A stretch of DNA of 64,000 bases from NCBI RefSeq assembly GCF_901827185.1, contig NZ_LR594671.1, forward strand, positions 1,426,001 to 1,490,000. The letters are read 5' to 3'. Position numbers and translations under genes: made by a program. The stretch is from Variovorax sp. PBL-E5 (GTDB taxonomy: Bacteria; Pseudomonadota; Gammaproteobacteria; Burkholderiales; Burkholderiaceae_C). How positions within the stretch are numbered: the first letter of the stretch is position 1; each line of letters begins with the position of its first letter. This document shows positions 9,112 through 16,734 of this stretch, piece by piece. The notes beneath the pieces were generated by a model. That model saw nothing but the letters and a program-made list of their open reading frames with translations. It searched no databases and had not been told where the DNA came from.

Positions 9112-10023
9112 TCATGGCGATGCGCATGCGCGGGTCCCGCCCGCCAGTTCGAGTGCGCGCCTGAACTGCTGTTCCAGCGGGGCGGCGAAGAAGGCGGCGT
9201 CCTGTTCGGCGACGACTTCCGCGGCACGGATCTCCAGCAGGCGCCGCAGCCGGTAGCGTGCGCGCTGATCCTTCAGGCTTTGCCGGAGGTCGCCGGCTGC
9301 CAGCCACGACTGGTGGCGGTCGATGGCCTGCGAGAGCGCGTCGATGGATGCGGGCTGCGACGCCGATGCGAGCAGCACGGGCGGAACCCAGGCGCCCTGT
9401 GCGTGGCGCGTGATCGCCGCGATGCGCTGAATGTCGGTTGCCATCTTCCGTGCGCCCGGAAGATCGGCCTTGTTGACCACGAAGATGTCCGCCATCTCCA
9501 TGATCCCGGCCTTCATGGCCTGCACCGTGTCGCCGCTTTCCGGCAGCAGCACCAGCACGAGCGTGTCCACCTGCACGCGGGCCGCGTAGTCGGTCTGGCC
9601 CACACCCACCGTTTCGAGCATGACCTCGGCGAAGCCGAAGTCGTCCATCGCGTCGAGCATCTCGGGCAGGTTGTCCGCGAGCCCGTCCGAGGTCTTGCGC
9701 GAGCCGAGCGAGCGGATATAGAGCTCGGCCGCGCCGGCGAGTTCGTCCATGCGCACCCGGTCGCCCAGGATGGCGCCGCCGGTCTTCGGGCTGCTCGGAT
9801 CGACGGCCAGCACGCCGAGGCGGCCGCGGGCGGCGCGCGCGAGCGCCAGGTGGCCCAGCAGCGTGCTCTTGCCGGCGCCTGGCGCACCGGTGATGCCGAT
9901 CCGCCGGGCGCCGCATGCAGCCGCTTCGCGCAGCGGCCGTCTTGCGAGTTCGAGGGCGCTGGCATTCGTCAGCTGCGTGAGTGTGCGGCCGAGCGTCCTG
10001 CGATCGAGCGGCTTCGAAGTCAC
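9112..10023 (-). CDS. meaB: MeaB/ArgK-type GTPase chaperone for the acyl-CoA mutase
   Basis: A 303-residue G3E-type GTPase. Walker A GAPGAGKS is at 46-53, with VDPSSPKTGGAILGDRVRM, the switch-like ETVGVGQTD and base-recognition NKAD motifs. MeaB proteins gate loading and repair of adenosylcobalamin on acyl-CoA mutases. The GTG start (10023) overlaps the CoA-transferase stop as GTGA. It is the last gene of the mutase operon. The N-terminal helical region before Walker A is short compared with typical MeaB proteins of roughly 330 residues. Confidence 0.92.
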   Translation of the reverse strand: MTSKPLDRRTLGRTLTQLTNASALELARRPLREAAACGARRIGITGAPGAGKSTLLGHLALARAARGRLGVLAVDPSSPKTGGAILGDRVRMDELAGAAELYIRSLGSRKTSDGLADNLPEMLDAMDDFGFAEVMLETVGVGQTDYAARVQVDTLVLVLLPESGDTVQAMKAGIMEMADIFVVNKADLPGARKMATDIQRIAAITRHAQGAWVPPVLLASASQPASIDALSQAIDRHQSWLAAGDLRQSLKDQRARYRLRRLLEIRAAEVVAEQDAAFFAAPLEQQFRRALELAGGTRACASP

Positions 10024-11147
10024 GTCGAGGCCCAGCCCAGCACTTCGCCGCGGTGCTCGTCCAGCAGCGGCGGCAACCCGTACGAGGGTGTGAAGCCATC
10101 GAAGCGGATCGGGCTCGCGATGGCCCGCAACGGCAGATCGCCGTTGCCGAGCGGCACCACGAGCGACCGGTCCGCGGCGATGTCGCTTCGCAGCGCATCG
10201 CTCAGTGTTCCCACTTCCGCCACCACGAGCCCGAGCGGTGCCAGGCGGCTCACCCATTCGCTGGCGCGCGCGCCGGCGAGCACGGCCGCGATCGCCGCGA
10301 CGACCTCGGCGCGATGCGTGCGCCGGGCCGGCATGGTGGCGAACTTCGGATCGGCGGTCCAGTGCGACCGGCCGATCTCCTCGCAGAACTTCTTCCAGAA
10401 CCTGTCGTGCGTGATGAAGAGCGTGAGCCATCCCTGCGCCGTCGGAAAGATCTGCGCAGGCACGAGGTACGGATGCGACGAACAGGGCATCCGTTCGATC
10501 GTCTCGCCGGCATTGAGATCCGCGCCCGCCAGGTAGTTGAGCTGCGACAGCATCACGTCGTACATCGACACATCGACTTGCCCGCCGCGTCCCTGCACGA
10601 TCTTGGCGAGCAGGCCGAGCGCGGCCACCAGGCCGGCAGAGTTGTCGACCGCCGAATAGCCGGCCTTCGTCGGCGGCGAAGCGGGGTCGCCGGTCAGCGC
10701 CATCACGCCCGTCATCGCCTGGATGACGTAGTCGTAGGCCGGGTTTTCCGAGTACGGCCCTTCGAGGCCATAGCCGGTGAGGGCGACGCAGATCAGGCGC
10801 TCGTTCCATGGGCGCAGCGCATCGTAGGTGAGGCCGAGCTTGCGGATGGCCGAGGGGCGCAGGTTGGTCACGAGCGCGTGCGATCGCGCCACGATGCGGC
10901 CCAGCGCTTCGCGCCCTCCGTCGTCCGCGAGGTCGAGCACCACGCTTTTCTTGTTGCGGTTCAGGCTCGCGAAATAGGCGTTGTGCGGTCCGATGAAGTG
11001 AGGGCTGACGGTGCGGCCGATGTCGCCTTCGCGTGCCTCGATCTTGATGACCTCGGCGCCCATGTCGGCGAGCATCAGTCCGCAATAGGGGCCGGCCAGC
11101 ATGTGGCCGACCTCCACCACGCGGATCCCTTCGAGCGGTGCGTTCAT
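10020..11147 (-). CDS. CaiB/BaiF family III CoA-transferase
   Basis: A 375-residue family III CoA-transferase with the N-terminal GIRVVEVGHMLAGPYCGLMLADMGAEVIK-type fold and the DLADDGGREAL segment. A probable catalytic Asp lies in SAVDNSAG. Such enzymes move CoA from a donor, often succinyl-CoA, to a carboxylic acid via an aspartyl-CoA anhydride. The gene overlaps the B12 subunit gene by ATGA and the meaB gene by GTGA. It probably activates the acid that the mutase rearranges, or recycles CoA from the end product. Confidence 0.93.
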   Translation of the reverse strand: MNAPLEGIRVVEVGHMLAGPYCGLMLADMGAEVIKIEAREGDIGRTVSPHFIGPHNAYFASLNRNKKSVVLDLADDGGREALGRIVARSHALVTNLRPSAIRKLGLTYDALRPWNERLICVALTGYGLEGPYSENPAYDYVIQAMTGVMALTGDPASPPTKAGYSAVDNSAGLVAALGLLAKIVQGRGGQVDVSMYDVMLSQLNYLAGADLNAGETIERMPCSSHPYLVPAQIFPTAQGWLTLFITHDRFWKKFCEEIGRSHWTADPKFATMPARRTHRAEVVAAIAAVLAGARASEWVSRLAPLGLVVAEVGTLSDALRSDIAADRSLVVPLGNGDLPLRAIASPIRFDGFTPSYGLPPLLDEHRGEVLGWAST

Positions 11148-11563
11148 GCCAGGCGCTCGGCGAGGATGCGCACCACGTCGTCCAGCGGCATGTCGGCCGT
11201 GAAGATGGCGGCCGCGCCCAGCTGTCGCAGGTGCGGCTGATCTTCCGCCGGAATGGTTCCGCCGACGAAGACCTTGACGTCGCCTGCGCCGAGTTCGCGC
11301 AACTGCGCCATCACGTCCCCGACCAGCTCCTTGTGGCTGCCCGACAGGATGCTCAGGCCCACTGCATCGACGCCTTCGTCGACGGCCACCTGCGCGATCT
11401 GCTGCGGGCTGCGGCGAAGCCCCGTGTAGATCACCTCGGCGCCCGCATTGCGCAGCGTCAGCGCGACGATCTTCGCGCCGATGTCGTGGCCGTCGAGGCC
11501 GGGCTTGCCGATGAGGATGCGCTTGCCGGCCAGCGCGGGACGGGTCTGGAGGGGCGTGTTCAT
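11144..11563 (-). CDS. Acyl-CoA mutase small (B12-binding) subunit
   Basis: A 139-residue cobalamin-binding domain standing alone. The base-off/His-on signature is complete: DGHDIG at 24-29 with lower-axial His26, then LSILSGSH, then FVGGTIP. It would bind adenosylcobalamin and dock on the large subunit encoded immediately upstream, with an ATGA overlap. Split large/small mutases are known for isobutyryl-CoA, 2-hydroxyisobutyryl-CoA and archaeal methylmalonyl-CoA mutases. Confidence 0.95.
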   Translation of the reverse strand: MNTPLQTRPALAGKRILIGKPGLDGHDIGAKIVALTLRNAGAEVIYTGLRRSPQQIAQVAVDEGVDAVGLSILSGSHKELVGDVMAQLRELGAGDVKVFVGGTIPAEDQPHLRQLGAAAIFTADMPLDDVVRILAERLA

Positions 11564-13167
11564 AGATTCACCGGTTCCTTGAATTCGCCCCATTCCTTCT
11601 TGAGGCACGCGACCATCTCGCCGACCGTGGCGTAGGCATGGCAGCAGTCCACGAGAAAGGGCATCACGTTCTCGCGGTCCCTGGCAGCGGCCGTGGCGAG
11701 CCTGGCCAGCGATGCATCGACCGCCGTCTGGCTGCGCGTGTCGAGGACGCGCTGGAATTTCTCGAGCGCGCGCTGCGCCACCGTCGGGTCGAGCGTGAAG
11801 ACCTCGCCGACCTTGATCTCCTCGTCCGCCTTCCTGAAATGGTTCTGGCCGACGATGACCTGGTGGCCGGCGTCGATGTCGAGCTTGCGTTCGAGCCCGC
11901 GCTCGGCCAGGCGCAGCTGGATCCAGCCTTCCTCGATCGCGCGGGTCACGCCGCCGTAAGCCTCGATCTCGTCCATGACCTGCACGATCTTTTCTTCCAT
12001 GCGGTCGGTGTGCTGCTCCATGAAGTAGCTGCCGCCGAGGGGATCGACAGTGCGGGCGATGCCGCTCTCGTAGGCGATGATCTGCTGCGTGCGGACCGCG
12101 AGCTCGGCGGAGAACTCGGTCGGTATCTGGAAGGCTTCGTCGAATGCGCAGGTGAAGATCGATTGCGCGCCACCGAGCACCGCAGCCATGGTTTCCACGG
12201 CCACGCGCGCGATGTTGTTGTAGGGCTGCGGCGCGACCAGCGAAGACCCGCCGCAGACCACGCCGAAGCGAAAGTGCTGCGCCTTCGGATCCTGCACGCC
12301 GTAGCGTTCCTTCATCAGCCGCGCCCAGAGGCGGCGCCCGGCGCGGAACTTCGCGATCTCCTCGAAGAAGTCCATGTGGACGTAGAAGAAGAACGACAGC
12401 CGCTTGGCGAATTTCTCCACGTCGCCGCCGCGTTCGCGCAGCTCGTCGACATACGCCAGTCCGTTCGCCAGCGTGTAGGCCATTTCCTCGGCGGCCGTCG
12501 CGCCCGCGTCGCGGACGTGCGCGCCGGCGATGCTGATCGGGTTGAAGCGCGGCGAGACTTCGTTCGAGTACAGGATCGAGTCGGCGATCAGCCGCATCGA
12601 GGGCCGCACCGGAAAGATCCAGGTGCCGCGGGCGACGTACTCCTTGAGGATGTCGTTCTGGATCGTGCCCGTGAGTTTGCTGCGCGGCACGTTCTGTTTG
12701 TCGGCGACGGCCAGGTACATCGCGTAGACGATGGCAGCGGTTCCGTTGATCGTGAACGAGGTCGAGATCTTCGACAGGTCCAGCCCGTCGAACAGGATCT
12801 CGGCCTCGCTCAGGTTGGACAGCGACACGCCGACCTTGCCGATCTCGGGGCGGGCCATCGGGTGCGTGGGGTCCAGGCCGCATTGCGTGGGCAGGTCGAG
12901 CGCCACCGAGAGACCGGTCTGCCCCTTGGCCAGCAGGAACTTGTAGCGCGCGTTGGATTCCTCCGCGGTTCCGAAGCCCGAGTATTGGCGGATGGTCCAG
13001 AGGCGTCCCTGGTAGCCGTCGGGAAAGATGCCGCGCGTGAACGGGTACTCGCCCGGCGCGCCGATCTGCGCCGGGTCGATGGCCGCGGCCGCGATGCGTG
13101 CCGGTACTTCGACGCCGCTGCGGTTGACGGGGCGAATCTCGGGGTGGACGCTGGGTGTGCCGCTCAT
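11560..13167 (-). CDS. Divergent acyl-CoA mutase large subunit
   Basis: A 535-residue catalytic TIM-barrel subunit of the methylmalonyl-CoA mutase family, lacking a fused B12 domain. By eye alignment with P. shermanii MutB, Tyr62 (Tyr89), Gln170 (Gln197), Arg180 (Arg207) and His217 (His244) are kept. The Tyr/Arg pair is typical of enzymes that bind a free carboxylate. Other core positions differ: Ala216 for Tyr243, Gly302 for His328, Val304 for Gln330, Ser308 for Trp334, Phe338 for His364 and Cys340 for Asn366. The start at 13167 overlaps the crotonase stop as ATGA. I infer a succinyl-type CoA ester bulkier than that of classical MCM; plain MCM activity is not excluded. Confidence 0.92.
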   Translation of the reverse strand: MSGTPSVHPEIRPVNRSGVEVPARIAAAAIDPAQIGAPGEYPFTRGIFPDGYQGRLWTIRQYSGFGTAEESNARYKFLLAKGQTGLSVALDLPTQCGLDPTHPMARPEIGKVGVSLSNLSEAEILFDGLDLSKISTSFTINGTAAIVYAMYLAVADKQNVPRSKLTGTIQNDILKEYVARGTWIFPVRPSMRLIADSILYSNEVSPRFNPISIAGAHVRDAGATAAEEMAYTLANGLAYVDELRERGGDVEKFAKRLSFFFYVHMDFFEEIAKFRAGRRLWARLMKERYGVQDPKAQHFRFGVVCGGSSLVAPQPYNNIARVAVETMAAVLGGAQSIFTCAFDEAFQIPTEFSAELAVRTQQIIAYESGIARTVDPLGGSYFMEQHTDRMEEKIVQVMDEIEAYGGVTRAIEEGWIQLRLAERGLERKLDIDAGHQVIVGQNHFRKADEEIKVGEVFTLDPTVAQRALEKFQRVLDTRSQTAVDASLARLATAAARDRENVMPFLVDCCHAYATVGEMVACLKKEWGEFKEPVNL

Positions 13168-13949
13168 TTCTTGGCCTTGGACAACAGTTTTCCGGAGGCG
13201 CTCCAGTGGTCGTCGTGGAGCCATGTGTCGAGCAGTTGCCGCTGCTCGACAGCGCGGCAGTCCTCGAACGACGCGCCGCGCCGCCACGCCAGCGTCTGCG
13301 CCTTGATGCCGCGCAGCACTTGCGGCGCGCAGGCCAGCATGGGTTCGAGGAAGGCCTGCACGTCGCTGCCCGCGGGGCCGTCGCCGATGACGGCATCGGC
13401 CAGTCCCCAGGCCAGTGCCTGCTGCGCATCCACGAGCTCGCAGCGGCTCATCATCCGCATCGCCCGGGCGCCGCCGACGAGCCGGCAAAGATCCGGCCCG
13501 CCACCCCAGGCGGAGGTGATCGCGAGTCGGGCCTGGATGAAGCCGATGCGCGCGTGCGACGACTGCAGCCGCATGTCGCAGGCGAGCGCCAGTTCCGCGC
13601 CGCCGCCGATCGCGTCGCCGTTGAGCAGGGCGATGACGGGCACGGGACAGCCGCGGATGACGTCCAGCGCACCGCGCGCCTGGTCCGTCATGGCGCGGGT
13701 CGCGGGCTCGTCGCGAACGTCGGCCAGGTCCACCAGGTCACCGCCGGCTGCGAAGAAGCGCTCGCCGGCGCCGGTCAGGACGATGAGCCGGATCCCGTCC
13801 TGCGCACCGGCCTCGCGCACCGCGGCCGAAAGCGCTGCGAGCACCGGACGCGAGAGGGCGTTGTGCTTGTGCGCGCGATCGATCGTGATCCAGCACGCGC
13901 CGGATGCGCGCTGGTCGACCGTGATGTCTTGGCTGTTGGGCACTGGCAT
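13164..13949 (-). CDS. Crotonase-fold protein, possible acyl-CoA decarboxylase
   Basis: A 261-residue enoyl-CoA hydratase/isomerase-superfamily protein. The oxyanion-hole segments are present (ERFFAAGGDL; GDAIGGGAELALACD). The first hydratase glutamate is kept (Glu119), but the second (rat Glu164) aligns with Gln139, followed by an AWGGG turn. A lone-Glu site with a WGGG loop resembles malonyl-type decarboxylases such as ECHDC1 more than water-adding crotonases. It is first in the mutase operon, preceded by GGAG. E. coli sbm is likewise paired with a crotonase-fold methylmalonyl-CoA decarboxylase. Decarboxylase is a hypothesis; hydratase or isomerase remains possible. Confidence 0.85.
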   Translation of the reverse strand: MPVPNSQDITVDQRASGACWITIDRAHKHNALSRPVLAALSAAVREAGAQDGIRLIVLTGAGERFFAAGGDLVDLADVRDEPATRAMTDQARGALDVIRGCPVPVIALLNGDAIGGGAELALACDMRLQSSHARIGFIQARLAITSAWGGGPDLCRLVGGARAMRMMSRCELVDAQQALAWGLADAVIGDGPAGSDVQAFLEPMLACAPQVLRGIKAQTLAWRRGASFEDCRAVEQRQLLDTWLHDDHWSASGKLLSKAKK

Positions 13950-14010
13950 GTCTCCGGAGGTTTTTTCGAAGCGCGATGCTATAGTTGATTTATTCTGAGA
14001 CGAGAAACAG

Positions 14011-14028
14011 TGTTCGATATTTCGAACA
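14011..14028. promoter_or_regulatory. Perfect palindrome between mutase operon and iclR gene
   Basis: TGTTCGATATTTCGAACA has 7-base arms that match perfectly around a 4-base spacer. It lies 62 bases upstream of the crotonase ATG and 92 upstream of the divergent iclR ATG. Its size and position suit an operator for the adjacent IclR protein, controlling both genes. Binding is inferred. Confidence 0.6.
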
Positions 14029-14119
14029 AACTGGCGCTGATCCCGACACTTGGGACGCGGGGCCTGCGTTTGTTCAGCCCGCAGAATTTCTTGCTTGCCC
14101 AGGCCGTAAAGGGAATCGC

Positions 14120-14872
14120 ATGTCAGCAGCCAGCGTCACCGCCGTCGACCGCGTCATCGACATCTTCGAAGCCTTCCAGACGAGCCAGCGGCCGCTGTCC
14201 CTCACCGACCTGGCCGAGGCCGTGGACATCCCGAAGAGCACCTGCCATGCGATCGTCGCCACGCTGACCGCGCGCGGCTACCTGTATTCGCTGACCCGGC
14301 CGCGCTCGCTGTATCCGACCAAGCGCATGCACGATGTGGCGCGCGACATCCTGGACAAGGATCCGTTCGTCGAGCGGATGACGCCGATGCTCGAACGTCT
14401 TCGCGACACTTCGCGCGAGACCATCATCCTGGGCAAGCGGCAGGGCGATTCGGTGGTGTATCTGCAGGTCTCGGAGAGCGAGCACTCGATCCGCTATTCC
14501 GCCAAGCCGGGCGACATCAAGCCGATGCATTCGAGCTCGATCGGGAAGGCCCTGCTGGGCTCGATGAAGGAGCCGGACCTGCGCGCGTGGTTCGAACACC
14601 GGGCATTGCCCTCCATCACCGCCGCGACGATCACGGATCCGGATGCGCTGATCGCCGACATCCTGCAAAGCCGGCGCGCCGGCTATTTCCAGACGCGCGG
14701 CGAGAACGTGAGCGATGTGTGGGCGGTTGCCGCCTTCTTCGCGGTTCACAACGAGACGCTGGCCGTGGCAGTGGCGGGGCCGAGGCACCGCATGGAGACC
14801 AGCCTCGCGGAGTGCGCGCAGTTGCTGGTGGCGACCTGCAGCTTCATTTCCCGCCAGTTCTCGGCCAGATGA
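14120..14872 (+). CDS. IclR-family regulator, divergent from mutase operon
   Basis: A 250-residue IclR regulator with its winged HTH at about 10-65 (AVDRVIDIFEAFQTSQRPLSLTDLAEAVDIPKST in register) and a C-terminal effector domain containing HSSSIGKALL. I use the ATG at 14120 with AAAGGGA upstream; a 45-codon extension upstream looks non-coding. Transcribed away from the mutase operon, with a perfect palindrome in the gap, it is the probable local regulator. It is not a close paralogue of the other two IclR proteins here. Confidence 0.9.
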   Translation: MSAASVTAVDRVIDIFEAFQTSQRPLSLTDLAEAVDIPKSTCHAIVATLTARGYLYSLTRPRSLYPTKRMHDVARDILDKDPFVERMTPMLERLRDTSRETIILGKRQGDSVVYLQVSESEHSIRYSAKPGDIKPMHSSSIGKALLGSMKEPDLRAWFEHRALPSITAATITDPDALIADILQSRRAGYFQTRGENVSDVWAVAAFFAVHNETLAVAVAGPRHRMETSLAECAQLLVATCSFISRQFSAR

Positions 14873-14882
14873 GGGGCGCCGA

Positions 14883-14901
14883 AAGTTCAACCCGTGAAAT
14901 T
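14883..14901 (+). promoter_or_regulatory. Candidate IclR-family operator, copy B
   Basis: AAGTTCAACCCGTGAAATT matches copies at 8144-8162 and 18923-18941. It lies 16 bases upstream of the -35 position, as in the other two. Confidence 0.5.
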
Positions 14902-14917
14902 GCGGTGCAGCCCGAGC

Positions 14918-14946
14918 GTTTCGTTGCGTGACCGGGCGGCTATCGT
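14918..14946 (+). promoter_or_regulatory. Promoter of amidohydrolase-iclR-reductase unit
   Basis: GTTTCG (14918-14923) and TATCGT (14941-14946) are 17 bases apart and keep the spacing to the operator seen in two other promoters. The -35 is poor, so it probably needs an activator. The start codon is 46 bases downstream of the -10. Confidence 0.45.
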
Positions 14947-14991
14947 GGCTGCGACCTGGCCCGATCCACACCGAGGTGATCCGCGTACCGC

Positions 14992-15873
14992 ATGACTGGC
15001 TCGACGACGAACCCAACGCTGCCCCCTGGCGCATGTGATTGCCACACGCACGTGTTCCTGGACGAGCACGAATTCCCGCTGTCGCCTTCGCGCCGCTACA
15101 CGCCGCCGCCCGCATCGATCGATGCGCTGTCACGGCTGCACGCCGGTCTGGGCATCGAACGCGTCGTCATCGTGCAGCCCAGCGTCTACGGGCTCGACAA
15201 CGCGGCCACCCTGCATGCGCTGCGGGTGCTCGGCAAGGGCCGCGCAAGGGGCGTCGCCGTCATCGACGCCCAGGTGCCGGAGGCGACGCTCGACAAGATG
15301 ACGGCGGCCGGCGTTCGCGGCGTTCGCGTCAATCTCGAGATCGATCGCGAAAGCGATTCGGCCAGGTCGGCCGAGCAGATGCGGCGCATCGCCGCACGCG
15401 TGGCGCCGAGGGGATGGCACGTGCAGGTCTATGCGAGCATGCCCCTGATCGCCGCTTGCAGTGCCGTCATCCGGGAACTGCCGGTGCCGGTGGTGCTGGA
15501 TCACTACGCCGGCGCGCATGCGAGCCGAGGCGTGGATCAGGAAGGCATTGGGGCCGTGCTGGACCTCGTGGCAGCCGGCAAGGCCTACGTCAAGCTCTCC
15601 GCGCCCTATCGCTGTTCCGCCAGGGCCGACCACGCAGACCTCGAGTCGCTCGCAAGGCGCTTCATCCAGGCCCATCCGGATCGCATGCTGTGGGGCAGTG
15701 ACTGGCCGCATCCGCAGCCAGGTGCGAAGCCGCTCGCCACGGATGTCTGCCCACCGTTTGTCGTGGACACCGGCCATGCGCTGCGCCAGTTGCGCCGATG
15801 GTCGCCGGACGAGACAACGCTGCACAGGATCCTCGTCGACAACCCGGAGCGCCTCTATGGCTTCGGCGCATGA
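14992..15873 (+). CDS. Amidohydrolase-2 family protein, LigI-like lactonase
   Basis: A 293-residue TIM-barrel hydrolase with CDCHTHVF (His18, His20), VVLDHYAGAH, GSDWPHPQ and a terminal NPERLYGF. This arrangement matches the 2-pyrone-4,6-dicarboxylate lactonase (LigI) branch of amidohydrolase family 2. Such enzymes hydrolyse lactones of polycarboxylates. A GAGGTGAT lies 9 bases upstream of the ATG. It is first in a unit with an iclR gene (overlapping or 28 bases on, depending on start) and a PanE-like reductase. Confidence 0.88.
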   Translation: MTGSTTNPTLPPGACDCHTHVFLDEHEFPLSPSRRYTPPPASIDALSRLHAGLGIERVVIVQPSVYGLDNAATLHALRVLGKGRARGVAVIDAQVPEATLDKMTAAGVRGVRVNLEIDRESDSARSAEQMRRIAARVAPRGWHVQVYASMPLIAACSAVIRELPVPVVLDHYAGAHASRGVDQEGIGAVLDLVAAGKAYVKLSAPYRCSARADHADLESLARRFIQAHPDRMLWGSDWPHPQPGAKPLATDVCPPFVVDTGHALRQLRRWSPDETTLHRILVDNPERLYGFGA

Positions 15874-15901
15874 ACTGAACCGGCTGCAGGAGATGCTCAC
15901 C

Positions 15902-16723
15902 ATGGACATGACTTTTCTCGCGCAATGGGCCCCTGCGGCGACAGCGACCGGGCCCGAGCGCCCCGGCACGCGCAGCCTTGCGCGCGGCATCAAGCTCCTG
16001 CGCGCGATCGCCTCGCGTCCGCAGTTCGGCTGGCGGCTGTCCGACCTGGCCGCCGCGTGCGAACTGGACCGGGCCACCGTGCATCGCATGCTGGCCTGCC
16101 TGATCGAGGAGCGCCTGGTGGCGCAGTGCGCGAGCGATCGCCACTACCTGCCCGGGCCGTTGATGTACGAACTCGGCCTCGCGCTGCCCGATCGTGTCCA
16201 GTTCCAGCGCCACGCAGAGGCGGACTTGCAAGCCTTCGCGCGCCGCATGGGTGGCGTCGCGGTGCTGCTGTTGCGCAGCGGCAATGAATACGTCTGCAGC
16301 GTGCGCGCCGGGACGCTGCCGGTCACGGGGTCGGTGCTCTATCCGGGCTCGCGCCGGCCCCTGTTCACCTCGGCCGGCGGCGTGGCGATCCTGCAGACCT
16401 TGCCTGCAGGCGAGGCGCGTGCAGTCCTGCTCGACAACGTGGCGCAGGAGGTCGCGCGTTGCGGCGCCGGCCGGCTGGCGGCGTTGCAGAAGATGCGCGA
16501 ACGCTCCGATCGCCATGGCTTCGGCGTGAACCTGGGCGATGTCGTGCCGGGCGTGCATGCGTTCGGCATGCCCGTGCGCGGATCCGGCGATGCCGTGTTC
16601 GGCTCGCTGTCTCTGCTGGGCACACCCGAGCGCCATGGCGAAGCGAGGCTCGACATCCTGCGCGACGAACTGGGCACCGCGGCGGCAGCGCTGGGCGAGG
16701 CCGCGCGCCAATTCAATCTGTGA
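15902..16723 (+). CDS. IclR-family transcriptional regulator (paralogue)
   Basis: A 273-residue IclR protein strongly similar to the one at 8178-9008: both share FGWRLSDLA, HYLPGP/HYFPGP, LLRSGNEYVC and RHGFGVNLGDVVPGVHAF. CAGGAG 9 bases before the ATG at 15902 decides the start; in-frame ATGs at 15893 and 15857 are alternatives, the latter overlapping the lactonase gene. It probably recognises the same AGTTCA-type operator as its paralogue, giving cross-control of three promoters. Confidence 0.9.
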   Translation: MDMTFLAQWAPAATATGPERPGTRSLARGIKLLRAIASRPQFGWRLSDLAAACELDRATVHRMLACLIEERLVAQCASDRHYLPGPLMYELGLALPDRVQFQRHAEADLQAFARRMGGVAVLLLRSGNEYVCSVRAGTLPVTGSVLYPGSRRPLFTSAGGVAILQTLPAGEARAVLLDNVAQEVARCGAGRLAALQKMRERSDRHGFGVNLGDVVPGVHAFGMPVRGSGDAVFGSLSLLGTPERHGEARLDILRDELGTAAAALGEAARQFNL

Positions 16724-16734
16724 AAGGACAGGCC

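Noticed and set aside
13985-14119. A 45-codon in-frame upstream extension of the divergent iclR gene
   Set aside because: It would cover the palindrome, has non-conserved character, and the ATG at 14120 has its own ribosome site and begins right before the HTH domain.
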